Below, one piece after another: positions 9,698 to 20,796 of a stretch of 64,000 nucleotides of DNA. Origin of the DNA: Brachyhypopomus gauderio (taxonomy: Eukaryota > Chordata > Actinopteri > Gymnotiformes > Hypopomidae); contig NW_027506898.1 in NCBI RefSeq assembly GCF_052324685.1, forward strand, positions 1,371,501 through 1,435,500, written 5' to 3'. The notes under the pieces were generated by a model, which was given only the letters and a program-made list of their open reading frames with translations, did not search any database and had not been told where the DNA came from. The position numbers and the translations under genes are program-made. How positions within the stretch are numbered: the stretch's first letter is position 1; the number at the start of each line of letters is the position of its first letter.

Positions 9698-9809
9698 GTT
9701 GCTGGATTCAGAGTCCAGAATGCTAACACCATGGAAACAGCAAATAGGTTTCCAACTTCTCTGCCGTTGATTTCAGAGTCTGTTGTGCTTACTACTGCAT
9801 CACGCAACC
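9698..9809 (-). pseudogene. Decayed tRNA-Gln pair
   Basis: Common form. Confidence 0.78.
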
Positions 9810-10064
9810 AAAGAAATTAGCTTTTGTGAATACTGTTTTGCTGAACACATAGCAAAACATCCTGTCCTGAGACCCTAGCATATTTGGATTTAAATGACTT
9901 CACCAATTCTAGGATAATCAGAAAGCTGTTTGCCACAAGAATAAGCATGTAAAAATTCTGAAAACAATTCATGAAATATGCTGGAATTATATAGACCGCA
10001 AGCATGTGATAGAGCTTGCATGGAGAAAAGACCTGCAAGCTGGAATCAACACTAATGAATCAAA

Positions 10065-10136
10065 AGGTTCCACTGAGAGTTGAACTCAGATTGCTGGATT
10101 CAGAGTCCAGAGTGCTAACCATTACACCATGGAACC
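10065..10136 (-). tRNA. tRNA-Gln (CTG)
   Basis: Slot A, consensus; upstream T run reduced. Confidence 0.95.
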
Positions 10137-10364
10137 TAAAGGATAAGTTCTGATTCTTCTGTTTTGCTGGGTTCACAGACCAAGTTAAGCTCAAAGTGAC
10201 TTGTCTTGAGAGGATGCAAGTTGCAACAACTACAGACAAGGACTTCCAGCAACAAGATATTTAGTTGAGGTATTCGATTTGGTCAACTGAAAGACACTTT
10301 CTGTTTACAGTAGTCTTCAACAATGAAAGCTGGTACAATCCCAGATAAAGAGCATGTAGCAGAA

Positions 10365-10436
10365 AGGTTCCACCGAGAGTCGAACTCGGATTGCTGGATT
10401 CAGAGTCCAGAGTGCTAACCATTACACCATGGAACC
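10365..10436 (-). tRNA. tRNA-Gln (CTG)
   Basis: Slot B, consensus. Confidence 0.95.
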
Positions 10437-10663
10437 TACATGAGACACTTCTGAGTCTTGTTTTGCTGGGTTCACAGACCAAGTTAAGCTCAAAGTGACT
10501 TGTCATGGGAGAATGCATGTTGCAACAACTACAGACAAGGACTTCCAGCAACAAGATAATTAGTTGAGGTATTTGATTTGGTCAACTGAAAGACACTTTC
10601 TGTTTACAGTAGTCTTCAACAATGAAAGCTGGTACAATCCCAGATAAAGAGCATGTAGCAGAA

Positions 10664-10735
10664 AGGTTCCACCGAGAGTCGAACTCAGATCACTGGATTC
10701 AAAGTCCAGAGTGCTGACCATTACACCATGGAACC
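10664..10735 (-). tRNA. tRNA-Gln (TTG)
   Basis: Slot C, T-G wobble at 50:64. Confidence 0.94.
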
Positions 10736-10763
10736 CACAGCAAAAGTTGTTTCTAGCAAATGA

Positions 10764-10875
10764 GTTGCTGGATTCAGAGTCCAGAATGCTAACACCATGG
10801 AAACAGCAAATAGGTTTCCAACTTCTCTGCCGTTGATTTCAGAGTCTGTTGTGCTTACTACTGCATCACGCAACC
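10764..10875 (-). pseudogene. Decayed tRNA-Gln pair
   Basis: Common form. Confidence 0.78.
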
Positions 10876-11130
10876 AAAGAAATTAGCTTTTGTGAATACT
10901 GTTTTGCTGAACACATAGCAAAACATCCTGTCCTGAGACCCTAGCATATTTGGATTTAAATGACTTCACCAATTCTAGGATAATCAGAAAGCTGTTTGCC
11001 ACAAGAACAAGCATGTAAAAATTCTGAAAACAATTCATGAAATATGCTGGAATTATATAGACCGCAAGCATGTGATAGAGCTTGCATGGAGAAAAGACCT
11101 GCAAGCTGGAATCAACACTAATGAATCAAA

Positions 11131-11202
11131 AGGTTCCACCGAGAGTTGAACTCAGATTGCTGGATTCAGAGTCCAGAGTGCTAACCATTACACCATGGAA
11201 CC
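11131..11202 (-). tRNA. tRNA-Gln (CTG)
   Basis: Slot A with T-G wobble at 50:64. Confidence 0.95.
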
Positions 11203-11430
11203 TAAAAGATAAGTTCTGATTCTTCTGTTTTGCTGGGTTCACAGACCAAGTTAAGCTCAAAGTGACTTGTCTTGAGAGGATGCAAGTTGCAACAACTACA
11301 GACAAGGACTTCCAGCAACAAGATATTTAGTTGAGGTATTCGATTTGGTCAACTGAAAGACACTTTCTGTTTACAGTAGTCTTCAACAATGAAAGCTGGT
11401 ACAATCCAAGATAAAGAGCATGTAGCAGAA

Positions 11431-11502
11431 AGGTTCCACCGAGAGTCGAACTCGGATTGCTGGATTCAAAGTCCAGAGTGCTAACCATTACACCATGGAA
11501 CC
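11431..11502 (-). tRNA. tRNA-Gln (TTG) in a slot-B body
   Basis: Slot-B body (CAAT variable loop, GGTTAGC D loop) with C34 to T, giving TTG. Still a Gln anticodon; also at 19959 and 31219. Confidence 0.94.
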
Positions 11503-11729
11503 TACATGAGACACTTCTGAGTCTTGTTTTGCTGGGTTCACAGACCAAGTTAAGCTCAAAGTGACTTGTCATGGGAGAATGCATGTTGCAACAACTACAG
11601 ACAAGGACTTCCAGCAACAAGATAATTAGTTGAGGTATTTGATTTGGTCAACTGAAAGACACTTTCTGTTTACAGTAGTCTTCAACAATGAAAGCTGGTA
11701 CAATCCCAGATAAAGAGCATGTAGCAGAA

Positions 11730-11801
11730 AGGTTCCACCGAGAGTCGAACTCGGATCACTGGATTCAAAGTCCAGAGTGCTGACCATTACACCATGGAAC
11801 C
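11730..11801 (-). tRNA. tRNA-Gln (TTG)
   Basis: Slot C, consensus. Confidence 0.95.
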
Positions 11802-11829
11802 CACAGCAAAAGTTGTTTCTAGCAAATGA

Positions 11830-11941
11830 GTTGCTGGATTCAGAGTCCAGAATGCTAACACCATGGAAACAGCAAATAGGTTTCCAACTTCTCTGCCGTT
11901 GATTTCAGAGTCTGTTGTGCTTACTACTGCATCACGCAACC
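11830..11941 (-). pseudogene. Decayed tRNA-Gln pair
   Basis: Common form. Confidence 0.78.
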
Positions 11942-12196
11942 AAAGAAATTAGCTTTTGTGAATACTGTTTTGCTGAACACATAGCAAAACATCCTGTCCT
12001 GAGACCCTAGCATATTTGGATTTAAATGACTTCACCAATTCTAGGATAATCAGAAAGCTGTTTGCCACAAGAATAAGCATGTAAAAATTCTGAAAACAAT
12101 TCATGAAATATGCTGGAATTATATAGACCGCAAGCATGTGATAGAGCTTGCATGGAGAAAAGACCTGCAAGCTGGAATCAACACTAATGAATCAAA

Positions 12197-12268
12197 AGGT
12201 TCCACTGAGAGTTGAACTCAGATTGCTGGATTCAGAGTCCAGAGTGCTAACCATTACACCATGGAACC
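12197..12268 (-). tRNA. tRNA-Gln (CTG)
   Basis: Slot-A gene and 3' flank with a slot-B upstream flank (TACATGAGAC). It looks like the product of a crossover between A and B, and opens a short 766-bp unit with no slot B. Confidence 0.95.
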
Positions 12269-12495
12269 TACATGAGACACTTCTGAGTCTTGTTTTGCTG
12301 GGTTCACAGACCAAGTTAAGCTCAAAGTGACTTGTCATGGGAGAATGCAGGTTGCAACAACTACAGACAAGGACTTCCAGCAACAAGATAATTAGTTGAG
12401 GTATTTGATTTGGTCAACTGAAAGACACTTTCTGTTTACAGTAGTCTTCAACAATGAAAGCTGGTACAATCCCAGATAAAGAGCATGTAGCAGAA

Positions 12496-12567
12496 AGGTT
12501 CCACCGAGAGTCGAACTCGGATCACTGGATTCAAAGTCCAGAGTGCTGACCATTACACCATGGAACC
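12496..12567 (-). tRNA. tRNA-Gln (TTG)
   Basis: Slot C, consensus, short unit. Confidence 0.95.
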
Positions 12568-12595
12568 CACAGCAAAAGTTGTTTCTAGCAAATGA

Positions 12596-12707
12596 GTTGC
12601 TGGATTCAGAGTCCAGAATGCTAACACCATGGAAACAGCAAATAGGTTTCCAACTTCTCTGCCGTTGATTTCAGAGTCTGTTGTGCTTACTACTGCATCA
12701 CGCAACC
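12596..12707 (-). pseudogene. Decayed tRNA-Gln pair
   Basis: Common form. Confidence 0.78.
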
Positions 12708-12962
12708 AAAGAAATTAGCTTTTGTGAATACTGTTTTGCTGAACACATAGCAAAACATCCTGTCCTGAGACCCTAGCATATTTGGATTTAAATGACTTCA
12801 CCAATTCTAGGATAATCAGAAAGCTGTTTGCCACAAGAACAAGCATGTAAAAATTCTGAAAACAATTCATGAAATATGCTGGAATTATATAGACCGCAAG
12901 CATGTGATAGAGCTTGCATGGAGAAAAGACCTGCAAGCTGGAATCAACACTAATGAATCAAA

Positions 12963-13034
12963 AGGTTCCACTGAGAGTTGAACTCAGATTGCTGGATTCA
13001 GAGTCCAGAGTGCTAACCATTACACCATGGAACC
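12963..13034 (-). tRNA. tRNA-Gln (CTG)
   Basis: Slot A, consensus. Confidence 0.96.
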
Positions 13035-13262
13035 TAAAAGATAAGTTCTGATTCTTCTGTTTTGCTGGGTTCACAGACCAAGTTAAGCTCAAAGTGACTT
13101 GTCTTGAGAGGATGCAAGTTGCAACAACTACAGACAAGGACTTCCAGCAACAAGATATTTAGTTGAGGTATTCGATTTGGTCAACTTAAAGACACTTTCT
13201 GTTTACAGTAGTCTTCAACAATGAAAGCTGGTACAATCCCAGATAAAGAGCATGTAGCAGAA

Positions 13263-13334
13263 AGGTTCCACTGAGAGTCGAACTCGGATTGCTGGATTCA
13301 GAGTCCAGAGTGCTAACCATTACACCATGGAACC
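13263..13334 (-). tRNA. tRNA-Gln (CTG), T-stem mismatch
   Basis: Slot B with CCGAG/CTCAG T stem, so C50-A64 does not pair. Confidence 0.88.
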
Positions 13335-13561
13335 TACATGAGACACTTCTGAGTCTTGTTTTGCTGGGTTCACAGACCAAGTTAAGCTCAAAGTGACTTG
13401 TCATGGGAGAATGCATGTTGCAACAACTACAGACAAGGACTTCCAGCAACAAGATAATTAGTTGAGGTATTTGATTTGGTCAACTGAAAGACACTTTCTG
13501 TTTACAGTAGTCTTCAACAATGAAAGCTGGTACAATCCCAGATAAAGAGCATGTAGCAGAA

Positions 13562-13633
13562 AGGTTCCACCGAGAGTCGAACTCGGATCACTGGATTCAA
13601 AGTCCAGAGTGCTGACCATTACACCATGGAACC
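13562..13633 (-). tRNA. tRNA-Gln (TTG)
   Basis: Slot C, consensus. Confidence 0.95.
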
Positions 13634-13661
13634 CACAGCAAAAGTTGTTTCTAGCAAATGA

Positions 13662-13773
13662 GTTGCTGGATTCAGAGTCCAGAATGCTAACACCATGGAA
13701 ACAGCAAATAGGTTTCCAACTTCTCTGCCGTTGATTTCAGAGTCTGTTGTGCTTACTACTGCATCACGCAACC
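13662..13773 (-). pseudogene. Decayed tRNA-Gln pair
   Basis: Common form. Confidence 0.78.
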
Positions 13774-14028
13774 AAAGAAATTAGCTTTTGTGAATACTGT
13801 TTTGCTGAACACATAGCAAAACATCCTGTCCTGAGACCCTAGCATATTTGGATTTAAATGACTTCACCAATTCTAGGATAATCAGAAAGCTGTTTGCCAC
13901 AAGAACAAGCATGTAAAAATTCTGAAAACAATTCATGAAATATGCTGGAATTATATAGACCGCAAGCATGTGATAGAGCTTGCATGGAGAAAAGACCTGC
14001 AAGCTGGAATCAACACTAATGAATCAAA

Positions 14029-14100
14029 AGGTTCCACTGAGAGTTGAACTCAGATTGCTGGATTTAGAGTCCAGAGTGCTAACCATTACACCATGGAACC
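14029..14100 (-). tRNA. Putative amber-suppressor tRNA (Gln body, CTA anticodon)
   Basis: Slot-A gene whose anticodon loop is CTCTAAA instead of CTCTGAA: G36 to A changes CTG (reads CAG) to CTA (reads UAG stop). Acceptor, D, anticodon and T stems all pair; A and B boxes, T discriminator and the TTTT terminator are kept. The same one-base change makes the E. coli supE suppressor from tRNA-Gln. Upstream flank is the AAGTTCGG type, as in all 11 CTA copies. Whether it is transcribed, charged or silenced cannot be seen here. Confidence 0.88.
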
Positions 14101-14328
14101 TAAAAGATAAGTTCGGATTCTTCTGTTTTGCTGGGTTCACAGACCAAGTTAAGCTCAAAGTGACTTGTCTTGAGAGGATGCAAGTTGCAACAACTACAGA
14201 CAAGGACTTCCAGCAACAAGATATTTAGTTGAGGTATTCGATTTGGTCAACTGAAAGACACTTTCTGTTTACAGTAGTCTTCAACAATGAAAGCTGGTAC
14301 AATCCCAGATAAAGAGCATGTATCAGAA

Positions 14329-14400
14329 AGGTTCCACCGAGAGTCGAACTCGGATTGCTGGATTCAGAGTCCAGAGTGCTAACCATTACACCATGGAACC
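14329..14400 (-). tRNA. tRNA-Gln (CTG)
   Basis: Slot B, consensus; GTATCAG 3' flank, TACATTAGAC 5' flank. Confidence 0.95.
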
Positions 14401-14627
14401 TACATTAGACATTTCTGAGTCTTGTTTTGCTGGGTTCACAGACCAAGTTAAGCTCAAAGTGACTTGTCATGGGAGAATGCATGTTGCAACAACTACAGAC
14501 AAGGACTTCCAGCAACAAGATAATTAGTTGAGGTATTTGATTTGGTCAACTGAAAGACACTTTCTGTTTACAGTAGTCTTCAACAATGAAAGCTGGTACA
14601 ATCCCAGATAAAGAGCATGTAGCAGAA

Positions 14628-14699
14628 AGGTTCCACCGAGAGTCGAACTCGGATCACTGGATTCAAAGTCCAGAGTGCTGACCATTACACCATGGAACC
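14628..14699 (-). tRNA. tRNA-Gln (TTG)
   Basis: Slot C, consensus. Confidence 0.95.
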
Positions 14700-14727
14700 C
14701 ACAGCAAAAGTTGTTTCTAGCAAATGA

Positions 14728-14839
14728 GTTGCTGGATTCAGAGTCCAGAATGCTAACACCATGGAAACAGCAAATAGGTTTCCAACTTCTCTGCCGTTGA
14801 TTTCAGAGTCTGTTGTGCTTACTACTGCATCACGCAACC
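14728..14839 (-). pseudogene. Decayed tRNA-Gln pair
   Basis: Common form. Confidence 0.78.
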
Positions 14840-15094
14840 AAAGAAATTAGCTTTTGTGAATACTGTTTTGCTGAACACATAGCAAAACATCCTGTCCTGA
14901 GACCCTAGCATATTTGGATTTAAATGACTTCACCAATTCTAGGATAATCAGAAAGCTGTTTGCCACAAGAACAAGCATGTAAAAATTCTGAAAACAATTC
15001 ATGAAATATGCTGGAATTATATAGACCGCAAGCATGTGATAGAGCTTGCATGGAGAAAAGACCTGCAAGCTGGAATCAACACTAATGAATCAAA

Positions 15095-15166
15095 AGGTTC
15101 CACTGAGAGTTGAACTCAGATTGCTGGATTTAGAGTCCAGAGTGCTAACCATTACACCATGGAACC
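15095..15166 (-). tRNA. Putative amber-suppressor tRNA (CTA)
   Basis: Slot A, identical to the gene at 14029. Opens a long 1,366-bp unit. Confidence 0.88.
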
Positions 15167-15394
15167 TAAAAGATAAGTTCGGATTCTTCTGTTTTGCTGG
15201 GTTCACAGACCAAGTTAAGCTCAAAGTGACTTGTCTTGAGAGGATGCAAGTTGCAACAACTACAGACAAGGACTTCCAGCAACAAGATATTTAGTTGAGG
15301 TATTCGATTTGGTCAACTGAAAGACACTTTCTGTTTACAGTAGTCTTCAACAATGAAAGCTGGTACAATCCCAGATAAAGAGCATGTAGCAGAA

Positions 15395-15466
15395 AGGTTC
15401 CACCGAGAGTCGAACTCGGATTGCTGGATTCAGAGTCCAGAGTGCTAACCATTACACCATGGAACC
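15395..15466 (-). tRNA. tRNA-Gln (CTG), B/A hybrid locus
   Basis: Slot-B gene and 3' flank joined to a slot-A upstream flank (CTAAAAGATAAG). This is the reciprocal of the locus at 12197 and marks a crossover inside or beside the tRNA. Confidence 0.95.
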
Positions 15467-15694
15467 TAAAAGATAAGTTCTGATTCTTCTGTTTTGCTGG
15501 GTTCACAGACCAAGTTAAGCTCAAAGTGACTTGTCTTGAGAGGATGCAAGTTGCAACAACTACAGACAAGGACTTCCAGCAACAAGATATTTAGTTGAGG
15601 TATTCGATTTGGTCAACTTAAAGACACTTTCTGTTTACAGTAGTCTTCAACAATGAAAGCTGGTACAATCCCAGATAAAGAGCATGTAGCAGAA

Positions 15695-15766
15695 AGGTTC
15701 CACTGAGAGTCGAACTCGGATTGCTGGATTCAGAGTCCAGAGTGCTAACCATTACACCATGGAACC
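15695..15766 (-). tRNA. tRNA-Gln (CTG), T-stem mismatch
   Basis: Extra slot B, C50-A64 mismatch. Confidence 0.88.
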
Positions 15767-15993
15767 TACATGAGACACTTCTGAGTCTTGTTTTGCTGGG
15801 TTCACAGACCAAGTTAAGCTCAAAGTGACTTGTCATGGGAGAATGCATGTTGCAACAACTACAGACAAGGACTTCCAGCAACAAGATAATTAGTTGAGGT
15901 ATTTGATTTGGTCAACTGAAAGACACTTTCTGTTTACAGTAGTCTTCAACAATGAAAGCTGGTACAATCCCAGATAAAGAGCATGTAGCAGAA

Positions 15994-16065
15994 AGGTTCC
16001 ACCGAGAGTCGAACTCGGATCACTGGATTCAAAGTCCAGAGTGCTGACCATTACACCATGGAACC
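15994..16065 (-). tRNA. tRNA-Gln (TTG)
   Basis: Slot C, consensus. Confidence 0.95.
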
Positions 16066-16093
16066 CACAGCAAAAGTTGTTTCTAGCAAATGA

Positions 16094-16205
16094 GTTGCTG
16101 GATTCAGAGTCCAGAATGCTAACACCATGGAAACAGCAAATAGGTTTCCAACTTCTCTGCCGTTGATTTCAGAGTCTGTTGTGCTTACTACTGCATCACG
16201 CAACC
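16094..16205 (-). pseudogene. Decayed tRNA-Gln pair
   Basis: Common form. Confidence 0.78.
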
Positions 16206-16460
16206 AAAGAAATTAGCTTTTGTGAATACTGTTTTGCTGAACACATAGCAAAACATCCTGTCCTGAGACCCTAGCATATTTGGATTTAAATGACTTCACC
16301 AATTCTAGGATAATCAGAAAGCTGTTCGCCACAAGAACAAGCATGTAAAAATTCTGAAAACAATTCATGAAATATGCTGGAATTATATAGACCGCAAGCA
16401 TGTGATAGAGCTTGCATGGAGAAAAGACCTGCAAGCTGGAATCAACACTAATGAATCAAA

Positions 16461-16532
16461 AGGTTCCACTGAGAGTTGAACTCAGATTGCTGGATTCAGA
16501 GTCCAGAGTGCTAACCATTACACCATGGAACC
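16461..16532 (-). tRNA. tRNA-Gln (CTG)
   Basis: Slot A, consensus. Confidence 0.96.
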
Positions 16533-16760
16533 TAAAAGATAAGTTCTGATTCTTCTGTTTTGCTGGGTTCACAGACCAAGTTAAGCTCAAAGTGACTTGT
16601 CTTGAGAGGATGCAAGTTGCAACAACTACAGACAAGGACTTCCAGCAACAAGATATTTAGTTGAGGTATTCGATTTGGTCAACTGAAAGACACTTTCTGT
16701 TTACAGTAGTCTTCAACAATGAAAGCTGGTACAATCCCAGATAAAGAGCATGTAGCAGAA

Positions 16761-16832
16761 AGGTTCCACCGAGAGTCGAACTCGGATTGCTGGATTCAGA
16801 GTCCAGAGTGCTAACCATTACACCATGGAACC
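16761..16832 (-). tRNA. tRNA-Gln (CTG)
   Basis: Slot B, consensus; CATGACACAC flank, duplicate of 8233. Confidence 0.95.
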
Positions 16833-17059
16833 TACATGACACACTTCTGAGTCTTGTTTTGCTGGGTTCACAGACCAAGTTAAGCTTAAAGTGACTTGTC
16901 ATGGGAGAATGCATGTTGCAACAACTACAGACAAGGACTTCCAGCAACAAGATAATTAGTTGAGGTATTTGATTTGGTCAACTGAAAGACACTTTCTGTT
17001 TACAGTAGTCTTCAACAATGAAAGCTGGTACAATCCCAGATAAAGAGCATGTAGCAGAA

Positions 17060-17131
17060 AGGTTCCACCGAGAGTCGAACTCGGATCACTGGATTCAAAG
17101 TCCAGAGTGCTGACCATTACACCATGGAACC
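17060..17131 (-). tRNA. tRNA-Gln (TTG)
   Basis: Slot C, consensus. Confidence 0.95.
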
Positions 17132-17159
17132 CACAGCAAAAGTTGTTTCTAGCAAATGA

Positions 17160-17271
17160 GTTGCTGGATTCAGAGTCCAGAATGCTAACACCATGGAAAC
17201 AGCAAATAGGTTTCCAACTTCTCTGCCGTTGATTTCAGAGTCTGTTGTGCTTACTACTGCATCACGCAACC
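17160..17271 (-). pseudogene. Decayed tRNA-Gln pair
   Basis: Common form. Confidence 0.78.
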
Positions 17272-17526
17272 AAAGAAATTAGCTTTTGTGAATACTGTTT
17301 TGCTGAACACATAGCAAAACATCCTGTCCTGAGACCCTAGCATATTTGGATTTAAATGACTTCACCAATTCTAGGATAATCAGAAAGCTGTTTGCCACAA
17401 GAACAAGCATGTAAAAATTCTGAAAACAATTCATGAAATATGCTGGAATTATATAGACCGCAAGCATGTGATAGAGCTTGCATGGAGAAAAGACCTGCAA
17501 GCTGGAATCAACACTAATGAATCAAA

Positions 17527-17598
17527 AGGTTCCACTGAGAGTTGAACTCAGATTGCTGGATTCAGAGTCCAGAGTGCTAACCATTACACCATGGAACC
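17527..17598 (-). tRNA. tRNA-Gln (CTG)
   Basis: Slot A, consensus, AAGTTCGG flank. Confidence 0.96.
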
Positions 17599-17826
17599 TA
17601 AAAGATAAGTTCGGATTCTTCTGTTTTGCTGGGTTCACAGACCAAGTTAAGCTCAAAGTGACTTGTCTTGAGAGGATGCAAGTTGCAACAACTACAGACA
17701 AGGACTTCCAGCAACAAGATATTTAGTTGAGGTATTCGATTTGGTCAACTGAAAGACACTTTCTGTTTACAGTAGTCTTCAACAATGAAAGCTGGTACAA
17801 TCCCAGATAAAGAGCATGTATCAGAA

Positions 17827-17898
17827 AGGTTCCACCGAGAGTCGAACTCGGATTGCTGGATTCAGAGTCCAGAGTGCTAACCATTACACCATGGAACC
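17827..17898 (-). tRNA. tRNA-Gln (CTG)
   Basis: Slot B, consensus; GTATCAG flank, duplicate of 9299. Confidence 0.95.
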
Positions 17899-18125
17899 TA
17901 CATGAGACACTTCTGAGTCTTGTTTTGCTGGGTTCACAGACCAAGTTAAGCTCAAAGTGACTTGTCATGGGAGAATGCAGGTTGCAACAACTACAGACAA
18001 GGACTTCCAGCAACAAGATAATTAGTTGAGGTATTTGATTTGGTCAACTGAAAGACACTTTCTGTTTACAGTAGTCTTCAACAATGAAAGCTGGTACAAT
18101 CCCAGATAAAGAGCATGTAGCAGAA

Positions 18126-18197
18126 AGGTTCCACCGAGAGTCGAACTCGGATCACTGGATTCAAAGTCCAGAGTGCTGACCATTACACCATGGAACC
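18126..18197 (-). tRNA. tRNA-Gln (TTG)
   Basis: Slot C, consensus; lacks the stem change of its duplicate at 9598. Confidence 0.95.
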
Positions 18198-18225
18198 CAC
18201 AGCAAAAGTTGTTTCTAGCAAATGA

Positions 18226-18337
18226 GTTGCTGGATTCAGAGTCCAGAATGCTAACACCATGGAAACAGCAAATAGGTTTCCAACTTCTCTGCCGTTGATT
18301 TCAGAGTCTGTTGTGCTTACTACTGCATCACGCAACC
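18226..18337 (-). pseudogene. Decayed tRNA-Gln pair
   Basis: Common form. Confidence 0.78.
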
Positions 18338-18592
18338 AAAGAAATTAGCTTTTGTGAATACTGTTTTGCTGAACACATAGCAAAACATCCTGTCCTGAGA
18401 CCCTAGCATATTTGGATTTAAATGACTTCACCAATTCTAGGATAATCAGAAAGCTGTTTGCCACAAGAATAAGCATGTAAAAATTCTGAAAACAATTCAT
18501 GAAATATGCTGGAATTATATAGACCGCAAGCATGTGATAGAGCTTGCATGGAGAAAAGACCTGCAAGCTGGAATCAACACTAATGAATCAAA

Positions 18593-18664
18593 AGGTTCCA
18601 CTGAGAGTTGAACTCAGATTGCTGGATTCAGAGTCCAGAGTGCTAACCATTACACCATGGAACC
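18593..18664 (-). tRNA. tRNA-Gln (CTG)
   Basis: Slot A, consensus; upstream T run reduced. Confidence 0.95.
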
Positions 18665-18892
18665 TAAAGGATAAGTTCTGATTCTTCTGTTTTGCTGGGT
18701 TCACAGACCAAGTTAAGCTCAAAGTGACTTGTCTTGAGAGGATGCAAGTTGCAACAACTACAGACAAGGACTTCCAGCAACAAGATATTTAGTTGAGGTA
18801 TTCGATTTGGTCAACTGAAAGACACTTTCTGTTTACAGTAGTCTTCAACAATGAAAGCTGGTACAATCCCAGATAAAGAGCATGTAGCAGAA

Positions 18893-18964
18893 AGGTTCCA
18901 CCGAGAGTCGAACTCGGATTGCTGGATTCAGAGTCCAGAGTGCTAACCATTACACCATGGAACC
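18893..18964 (-). tRNA. tRNA-Gln (CTG)
   Basis: Slot B, consensus. Confidence 0.95.
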
Positions 18965-19191
18965 TACATGAGACACTTCTGAGTCTTGTTTTGCTGGGTT
19001 CACAGACCAAGTTAAGCTCAAAGTGACTTGTCATGGGAGAATGCATGTTGCAACAACTACAGACAAGGACTTCCAGCAACAAGATAATTAGTTGAGGTAT
19101 TTGATTTGGTCAACTGAAAGACACTTTCTGTTTACAGTAGTCTTCAACAATGAAAGCTGGTACAATCCCAGATAAAGAGCATGTAGCAGAA

Positions 19192-19263
19192 AGGTTCCAC
19201 CGAGAGTCGAACTCAGATCACTGGATTCAAAGTCCAGAGTGCTGACCATTACACCATGGAACC
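19192..19263 (-). tRNA. tRNA-Gln (TTG)
   Basis: Slot C, T-G wobble at 50:64. Confidence 0.94.
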
Positions 19264-19291
19264 CACAGCAAAAGTTGTTTCTAGCAAATGA

Positions 19292-19403
19292 GTTGCTGGA
19301 TTCAGAGTCCAGAATGCTAACACCATGGAAACAGCAAATAGGTTTCCAACTTCTCTGCCGTTGATTTCAGAGTCTGTTGTGCTTACTACTGCATCACGCA
19401 ACC
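19292..19403 (-). pseudogene. Decayed tRNA-Gln pair
   Basis: Common form. Confidence 0.78.
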
Positions 19404-19658
19404 AAAGAAATTAGCTTTTGTGAATACTGTTTTGCTGAACACATAGCAAAACATCCTGTCCTGAGACCCTAGCATATTTGGATTTAAATGACTTCACCAA
19501 TTCTAGGATAATCAGAAAGCTGTTTGCCACAAGAACAAGCATGTAAAAATTCTGAAAACAATTCATGAAATATGCTGGAATTATATAGACCGCAAGCATG
19601 TGATAGAGCTTGCATGGAGAAAAGACCTGCAAGCTGGAATCAACACTAATGAATCAAA

Positions 19659-19730
19659 AGGTTCCACCGAGAGTTGAACTCAGATTGCTGGATTCAGAGT
19701 CCAGAGTGCTAACCATTACACCATGGAACC
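19659..19730 (-). tRNA. tRNA-Gln (CTG)
   Basis: Slot A with T-G wobble at 50:64. Confidence 0.95.
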
Positions 19731-19958
19731 TAAAAGATAAGTTCTGATTCTTCTGTTTTGCTGGGTTCACAGACCAAGTTAAGCTCAAAGTGACTTGTCT
19801 TGAGAGGATGCAAGTTGCAACAACTACAGACAAGGACTTCCAGCAACAAGATATTTAGTTGAGGTATTCGATTTGGTCAACTGAAAGACACTTTCTGTTT
19901 ACAGTAGTCTTCAACAATGAAAGCTGGTACAATCCAAGATAAAGAGCATGTAGCAGAA

Positions 19959-20030
19959 AGGTTCCACCGAGAGTCGAACTCGGATTGCTGGATTCAAAGT
20001 CCAGAGTGCTAACCATTACACCATGGAACC
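19959..20030 (-). tRNA. tRNA-Gln (TTG) in a slot-B body
   Basis: Duplicate of 11431: C34 to T in a slot-B gene. Confidence 0.94.
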
Positions 20031-20257
20031 TACATGAGACACTTCTGAGTCTTGTTTTGCTGGGTTCACAGACCAAGTTAAGCTCAAAGTGACTTGTCAT
20101 GGGAGAATGCATGTTGCAACAACTACAGACAAGGACTTCCAGCAACAAGATAATTAGTTGAGGTATTTGATTTGGTCAACTGAAAGACACTTTCTGTTTA
20201 CAGTAGTCTTCAACAATGAAAGCTGGTACAATCCCAGATAAAGAGCATGTAGCAGAA

Positions 20258-20329
20258 AGGTTCCACCGAGAGTCGAACTCGGATCACTGGATTCAAAGTC
20301 CAGAGTGCTGACCATTACACCATGGAACC
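20258..20329 (-). tRNA. tRNA-Gln (TTG)
   Basis: Slot C, consensus. Confidence 0.95.
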
Positions 20330-20357
20330 CACAGCAAAAGTTGTTTCTAGCAAATGA

Positions 20358-20469
20358 GTTGCTGGATTCAGAGTCCAGAATGCTAACACCATGGAAACAG
20401 CAAATAGGTTTCCAACTTCTCTGCCGTTGATTTCAGAGTCTGTTGTGCTTACTACTGCATCACGCAACC
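20358..20469 (-). pseudogene. Decayed tRNA-Gln pair
   Basis: Common form. Confidence 0.78.
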
Positions 20470-20724
20470 AAAGAAATTAGCTTTTGTGAATACTGTTTTG
20501 CTGAACACATAGCAAAACATCCTGTCCTGAGACCCTAGCATATTTGGATTTAAATGACTTCACCAATTCTAGGATAATCAGAAAGCTGTTTGCCACAAGA
20601 ATAAGCATGTAAAAATTCTGAAAACAATTCATGAAATATGCTGGAATTATATAGACCGCAAGCATGTGATAGAGCTTGCATGGAGAAAAGACCTGCAAGC
20701 TGGAATCAACACTAATGAATCAAA

Positions 20725-20796
20725 AGGTTCCACTGAGAGTTGAACTCAGATTGCTGGATTCAGAGTCCAGAGTGCTAACCATTACACCATGGAACC
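20725..20796 (-). tRNA. tRNA-Gln (CTG)
   Basis: A/B hybrid locus opening a short 766-bp unit; duplicate of 12197. Confidence 0.95.

Larger units (their letters stand above)
9000..10065 (-). repeat. Representative 1,066-bp higher-order unit (A-B-C plus relic interval)
   Basis: Slot A starts at 9000, B at 9300, C at 9599, and the next A at 10066. The intervals are 300, 299 and 467 bp. The two short spacers are diverged copies of one sequence: both hold TTTTGCTGGGTTCACAGACC and a run ending GATAAAGAGCATGTAGCAG. The 467-bp interval contains two decayed tRNA copies and a long spacer that weakly resembles the short one. The unit therefore looks built from at least four ancestral tRNA-plus-spacer monomers of about 300 bp. 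Confidence 0.93.
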
